Shown here piece after piece: positions 60,999 through 64,000 of a stretch of DNA of 64,000 nucleotides. Each line of letters starts with the position of its first letter. Position 1 is the stretch's first letter. The translations under genes and the position numbers were made by a program. A model generated the notes under the pieces. The model worked only from the letters and a program-made list of their open reading frames with translations. It searched no databases and was not told the DNA's origin. The DNA lies in contig NZ_KE386977.1 of NCBI RefSeq assembly GCF_000429865.1, positions 367,393-431,392 of the forward strand, read 5' to 3'. The stretch is from Cucumibacter marinus DSM 18995. Lineage in GTDB: Bacteria; Pseudomonadota; Alphaproteobacteria; Rhizobiales; Devosiaceae.

Positions 60999-62096
60999 CT
61001 ATCCGGCGGACGCCGCCTCTCCGACGGTCGCGACACCGGGATCGAGGATCACCGCATCGCCCGCCTCAAGCCCTTCATTCACCTTGACCCGTTCCGCCGG
61101 CCAGTCGAGCACTTTCACGGCTCGTTCGACGACAACCCCGTCCTCGATCACCCGCACTACGGTGTCCGACCCTTCGGTCACAAGCGCGCTGCGGGGCACC
61201 GAAAGGGCATCCTCGAATTCGTCAACGAAGATGTTCACATTGACGGTCAGCCCGACCGGCAGATCCGTGGGATCTTCAAAGCCGATGCGGATCGACCGGC
61301 CACCCGTCGCCGGGTCGACCGAAGGCGAGGCGAAGTCAACCTGGCCATCGCGGGCCACCGTTTCGCCCACGGGCAGCATCAGCGCCTTGAGCCCTTGATG
61401 CACGCGCGAGGCATAAATCTCATCCACATCGGTTTCGACATGCAACCGCTTGAGATCGGCGACCTCGAACAAGGCAGTCTGGGTGTCAGCGAGCTGACCG
61501 GGCTCGACCGAGCGCTCCAGAACGACCCCGTCCATCGGCGCTTCGATCGTATATTGCTCCAGCCGCGATTTGGCCTGGGACTGAACGGCGCGCAGGCGTG
61601 CGACCTCATTGCGCGCTGAATCAAGCTCCCGTTCCGCATCCTCGAGCGTCGAACGAGCGACATTTTCCCCAAGCGCCTTGGCCCGCTCGAGCTTCGCTTC
61701 GACCTGCTTGACGGTGAGCAGCCCCGCTTCGACCGCCGCATTGGCCTGATCGAGCTCGGCCTGCGCCTGGGCATCATCGAGACGCACCAGAACCTGACCT
61801 TCGGTGACCGCCTCACCCTCATCGGCCTCGACGGAAACAACCTTCGCGGAGACCTGCGGTCGCACGGAGACCGACTGGCGCGGGGCCACCCGGCCATTGA
61901 CCGCGAGCACCAAAGAAATCGGACCCGGCTCGAGGGTCTCGGCCGCGTAGACCGGGATGCGCTCCTCCCATGGGCGCGCAACCAAGGCAAAGGCAACAGC
62001 CGCAGCAACGCCGGCCAGCACGAGCACGACGAGAACGGCGCGCTTCGGCCAGCGCCGACGGCTCCTGACTTGCGACTTTGTGGTTGATTCAGACAT
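60999..62096 (-). CDS. Periplasmic adaptor protein (MacA/HlyD family)
   Basis: This 365-residue membrane-fusion protein has one N-terminal anchor helix (residues about 20-44), a lipoyl half-motif VSVRPQVSAKVVSVEADEGEAV, a coiled-coil hairpin of about 80 residues (QAQAELDQANAAVEAGLLTV to RAVQSQAKSRLEQ) and the second half-motif IEAPMDGVVLERSVEPGQ. It links the MacB-type pump to the outer membrane. ATG 62096 is chosen as the start before the anchor. The stop lies nine bases before the permease start, in operon order adaptor - permease - ATPase. Confidence 0.9.
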   Translation of the reverse strand: MSESTTKSQVRSRRRWPKRAVLVVLVLAGVAAAVAFALVARPWEERIPVYAAETLEPGPISLVLAVNGRVAPRQSVSVRPQVSAKVVSVEADEGEAVTEGQVLVRLDDAQAQAELDQANAAVEAGLLTVKQVEAKLERAKALGENVARSTLEDAERELDSARNEVARLRAVQSQAKSRLEQYTIEAPMDGVVLERSVEPGQLADTQTALFEVADLKRLHVETDVDEIYASRVHQGLKALMLPVGETVARDGQVDFASPSVDPATGGRSIRIGFEDPTDLPVGLTVNVNIFVDEFEDALSVPRSALVTEGSDTVVRVIEDGVVVERAVKVLDWPAERVKVNEGLEAGDAVILDPGVATVGEAASAG

Positions 62097-62668
62097 GGCC
62101 CCGCCTTCTGGATGGCTTTCTTTGCATACGCAGCAACCCCCTGAGCGGATCGGCGGCCGGGCATCGAAATTGGCTGCTGGCGTGAACTGTGCGCTTTTCG
62201 CAGTTGGCAGAAAAGTCGGGGCATTGGTCCCACAAGTCATCGCCCGGGCAGCGGTAATCTCTGACCATGAACATAACCACGACACTCGGACAGCCAGGCG
62301 CGGGCGCAACCTCGTGATGATCGCCTGGTTCCTCGCGGTCGGCCGGTCGCTCTTGGTGGCGAGGCCCACGACTGCCATGGCGGCGGCGTGCCTACCGATA
62401 GCGACAGCGTGACTGCCGATGGCCCGACCGGGAAACCCCCAGCCGAGCCTTTTACCGACAGATCAGCACAATGAGGAACGGAAGTGTCGCCATCACGCAG
62501 CGCGCGGTCAGCACATCCACATCCCTGGCGAGGACATGGGCGGGCCCGGCATATTGTGGTCGCGAATGAACAGGCGGTACTATCCAAGGACTGCCCGGTC
62601 CATTTCGGAGCCGGCGACCTTCAAGTCTTCACCGATACGGATTTCATCGCCATGCAGGATCAGCGCCA
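62097..62668. promoter_or_regulatory. Spacer between macA-like gene and kduD, with an operator-like site and decayed sequence
   Basis: These 572 bases hold no intact gene. TTTCTTTGCATACGCAGCAA at 62117-62136 resembles the palindrome TTTGCATACGAATGCAAA before the solute-binding gene at 63697, sharing TTCTTTGCATACG. The right end (about 62540-62666) is a kduI remnant. The middle shows no family I recognise and may be the decayed body of that gene. Confidence 0.5.
62540..62666 (+). pseudogene. kduI: Remnant of kduI (5-keto-4-deoxyuronate isomerase), 3' end
   Basis: Reading from 62550 the plus strand gives RHIVVANEQAVLS, then HFGAG and, after an apparent deletion, VFTDTDFIAMQDQR, ending where kduD begins. 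In intact KduI proteins these match the conserved RHIVVANEQAV, the SIHSG metal-site region and the C-terminal FTDMDFVAMDDLR. About 17 residues between HFGAG and VFTD are missing. A frame change lies just upstream, where MGGP appears in another frame. No start codon or body is left. It is a truncated, non-functional copy. Confidence 0.7.
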
Positions 62669-63430
62669 ATGCCTTCCGAAGATCTGTTCAGCCTGACCGG
62701 GCGGACCGCCATTGTCACCGGCGCCAATGCCGGAATCGGCCAGGCGATCGCTATCGCGCTTGTTGATGCCGGCGCCCGCGTGGCCGCTGTCGGCCGGTCG
62801 CCCATGGATGAGACCATGGATCGGCTTGGTGCCAACAAGGACAGTTTGTTGCCGGTCAAAGCCGATCTGTCTTCCACTGCCGACATTCCCCGGATCATTG
62901 CCGAAACGACGGACTGGGCCGGCACGGTCGACATTCTCGTCAACAATGCCGGCATCATCCGGCGCGGCGACGCCATCGATTTCACCGAGGACGATTGGGA
63001 CGCCGTCATGGATACCAATCTCAAATCGGCGTTCTTTCTGAGCCAGGGCGCCGCCCGCGTGATGATGGAAAACGGCGGAGGGAAGATCATCAACATCGCC
63101 TCTCTGCTCTCGTTTCAGGGCGGAATCCGCATCGCCTCCTACACCGCAAGCAAAAGCGGGCTGGCGGGGCTGACCCGGCTGCTGGCTTGCGAATGGGCGG
63201 GCAAGGGCATCAACGTCAACGCCATTGCGCCGGGCTACATCGCCACCAACATCAACACAAGCCTGCGCGATGACCCCGATCGCAACAAGGCAATCCTCGA
63301 CAGGATTCCAGCCGGCCATTGGGGCGACCCGCAGGACATTGCCGGCACCGCGGTCTTCCTCGCCTCGGACGCCGCGCGCTATGTCCATGGCGCTGTGATC
63401 CCGGTGGACGGAGGCTGGCTGGCACGCTGA
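62669..63430 (+). CDS. kduD: 2-dehydro-3-deoxy-D-gluconate/2-deoxy-D-gluconate 3-dehydrogenase
   Basis: This 253-residue SDR matches KduD: LFSLTGRTAIVTGANAGIGQ, VDILVNNAGIIRRGDA, IINIASLLSFQGGIRIASY with active YTASK, and NVNAIAPGYIATNIN with the C-terminal IPVDGGWLAR. It reduces 2,5-diketo-3-deoxygluconate in uronate/pectin catabolism. ATG 62669 follows AGGA. It stands right behind the kduI remnant, so its normal partner in the pathway is broken here. Whether another kduI exists elsewhere cannot be seen. Confidence 0.92.
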   Translation: MPSEDLFSLTGRTAIVTGANAGIGQAIAIALVDAGARVAAVGRSPMDETMDRLGANKDSLLPVKADLSSTADIPRIIAETTDWAGTVDILVNNAGIIRRGDAIDFTEDDWDAVMDTNLKSAFFLSQGAARVMMENGGGKIINIASLLSFQGGIRIASYTASKSGLAGLTRLLACEWAGKGINVNAIAPGYIATNINTSLRDDPDRNKAILDRIPAGHWGDPQDIAGTAVFLASDAARYVHGAVIPVDGGWLAR

Positions 63431-63845
63431 CGCCGGCCAACATCGCGGCCTGTCAAACCGCGCCAGCCCCCTTCATCCAGGCAAGGGCCTCGACCTGCCA
63501 TCGGTCGGTATCCAGCACCGGTTGCGGCTCTGCCGGGCGGCGGTCCCAACCGGGCGAACGGACCACCAAAGGACGACGACCCGGGCGCAAGCATGGGCAA
63601 GAGCCCCGGATTTCCGGCATTTCTCAATTGAAAGGCACCCGGATATGAGGCTGATTCATTCATAGTTGCGCCCAAAGAAAATGTGTGGTTAGCTTCTTTG
63701 CATACGAATGCAAAACAGCCTGATGCATACGTATGCCAAGCGCGTAGTCGGCACCGTTTCGATCGCACGGGCAGGCCTCGGAATGGACGACGAGCGACAA
63801 TGCCAAGGTGGGAGGCATTACCAGGCTGACAAAGGAAGGGACACC
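63431..63845. promoter_or_regulatory. Spacer before the last solute-binding gene with tandem palindromic operators (63697-63736)
   Basis: Of these 415 bases the first 250 show no gene, although a short minus-strand frame ending near 63447 has coding-like composition. TTTGCAT-ACGA-ATGCAAA (63697-63714) and the perfect 12-base GCATACGTATGC (63725-63736) lie 25 bases apart centre to centre, consistent with two dimers of a GntR- or LacI-type repressor on one helix face. They are 110-150 bases before the ATG at 63846. Confidence 0.6.
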
Positions 63846-64000
63846 ATGATTGGTTTCAAAACGACCGTACCGGCCGTGCTTGGCGCAGCGGCCCTCATTA
63901 CCCTCACCGCCGGGGTCGCGCTTGCCGACTGTGGCATCGAATCCGGTTCGGTGAGAATTCTCTCAAATGACTTCGAGGCGCTGCGCATCGTCAACTCGAT
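63846..64000 (+). CDS. Secreted solute-binding protein, start only (cut by right edge)
   Basis: ATG 63846 follows AAAGGAAGGGACACC and begins a signal peptide (MIGFKTTVPAVLGAAALI, cleaved near ALA) followed by DCGIESGSVRILSNDFEAL. It reads open to the window end. The short mature part has the look of an ABC-type extracellular solute-binding protein. Tandem palindromes upstream and kduD next door suggest a uronate or oligo-uronide ligand, but only about 50 residues are visible. Confidence 0.6.
   Translation, partial: MIGFKTTVPAVLGAAALITLTAGVALADCGIESGSVRILSNDFEALRIVNS

Noticed and set aside
63447-63600. Minus-strand stretch after kduD with coding-like composition (segment ending LAWMKGAGAV then a stop)
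   Set aside because: No start codon, no domain and only about 50 codons; it may be a gene remnant but cannot be assigned.
1-64000. CRISPR arrays, tRNA or rRNA genes, prophage and intact insertion sequences
   Set aside because: I looked for regularly spaced repeats, tRNA T-loop signatures, transposase motifs and terminal inverted repeats and found none that held up.

Overview
The window looks like the chromosome of a marine or halotolerant alphaproteobacterium, most likely in the order Hyphomicrobiales (Devosia/Pelagibacterium-like). That placement is inferred from the high G+C content, an ectoine/hydroxyectoine catabolic locus, an Irr-box-like site in front of iron-uptake genes, TRAP and family-5 ABC transporters, and RIME-like palindromic repeats between genes. 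No rRNA, tRNA, CRISPR array, prophage or intact insertion sequence was seen.

Layout. 1-9.6 kb: ectoine uptake and breakdown. A DoeX-type Lrp/AsnC regulator is cut by the left edge. A universal stress protein and the TRAP transporter uehABC lie on the minus strand. Divergent eutA-eutB-eutC-doeA and an M20 deacetylase lie on the plus strand; the M20 enzyme sits where the aspartoacylase-type DoeB/EutE is usually found. 9.6-14.9 kb: an imelysin/di-heme/imelysin/DUF1513 iron operon with an Irr-box candidate. 15-18.8 kb: a gamma-glutamylcyclotransferase-like protein, a Tat-lipoprotein L,D-transpeptidase, a DM13 protein, and a cytochrome b plus MsrP-like molybdoenzyme pair. 18.8-23.7 kb: purine ring breakdown (allantoinase-OHCU decarboxylase fusion, allA and a coupled unknown secreted protein), divergent from malate synthase G, which can use the glyoxylate that AllA releases. 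23.7-28.3 kb: a very A+T-rich orphan ORF, then a Cu(I) P-type ATPase behind a near-perfect CueR/MerR-type promoter, then an MFS transporter with a His-rich tail. 28.4-35.4 kb: a salvage operon murQ - sugar isomerase - psuG - psuK - adenine deaminase, with a divergent GntR/HutC regulator. 35.4-37.9 kb: an SDR and glpK.

37.9-38.8 kb is a gene-poor stretch of palindromic repeats. From 38.8 to 59.1 kb lies an accessory catabolic locus whose substrate I cannot identify. It holds an HSL-type esterase, two paralogous aldo/keto reductase-like proteins that both appear to lack the catalytic histidine, a zinc dehydrogenase, an SDR, a complete family-5 ABC importer with a fused permease-ATPase, a TetR regulator, an alpha/beta hydrolase, a methyltransferase-like protein with a degenerate SAM motif, an amidohydrolase, a quinone-reductase-like MDR with a LysR regulator, a second paralogous binding protein, and a formylglycine sulfatase/phosphonate monoester hydrolase. 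The two binding-protein genes carry nearly the same promoter element (TTGTCAAC...GTAGA), which ties the two ends of the locus together. This is my best candidate for an undescribed system.

59.1-64 kb: a MacA/MacB-LolD-type efflux or export operon, a decayed kduI remnant upstream of intact kduD, and the start of a solute-binding protein gene preceded by two tandem palindromes that resemble a site next to the kduI remnant. This suggests a shrunken uronate/pectin-sugar regulon.
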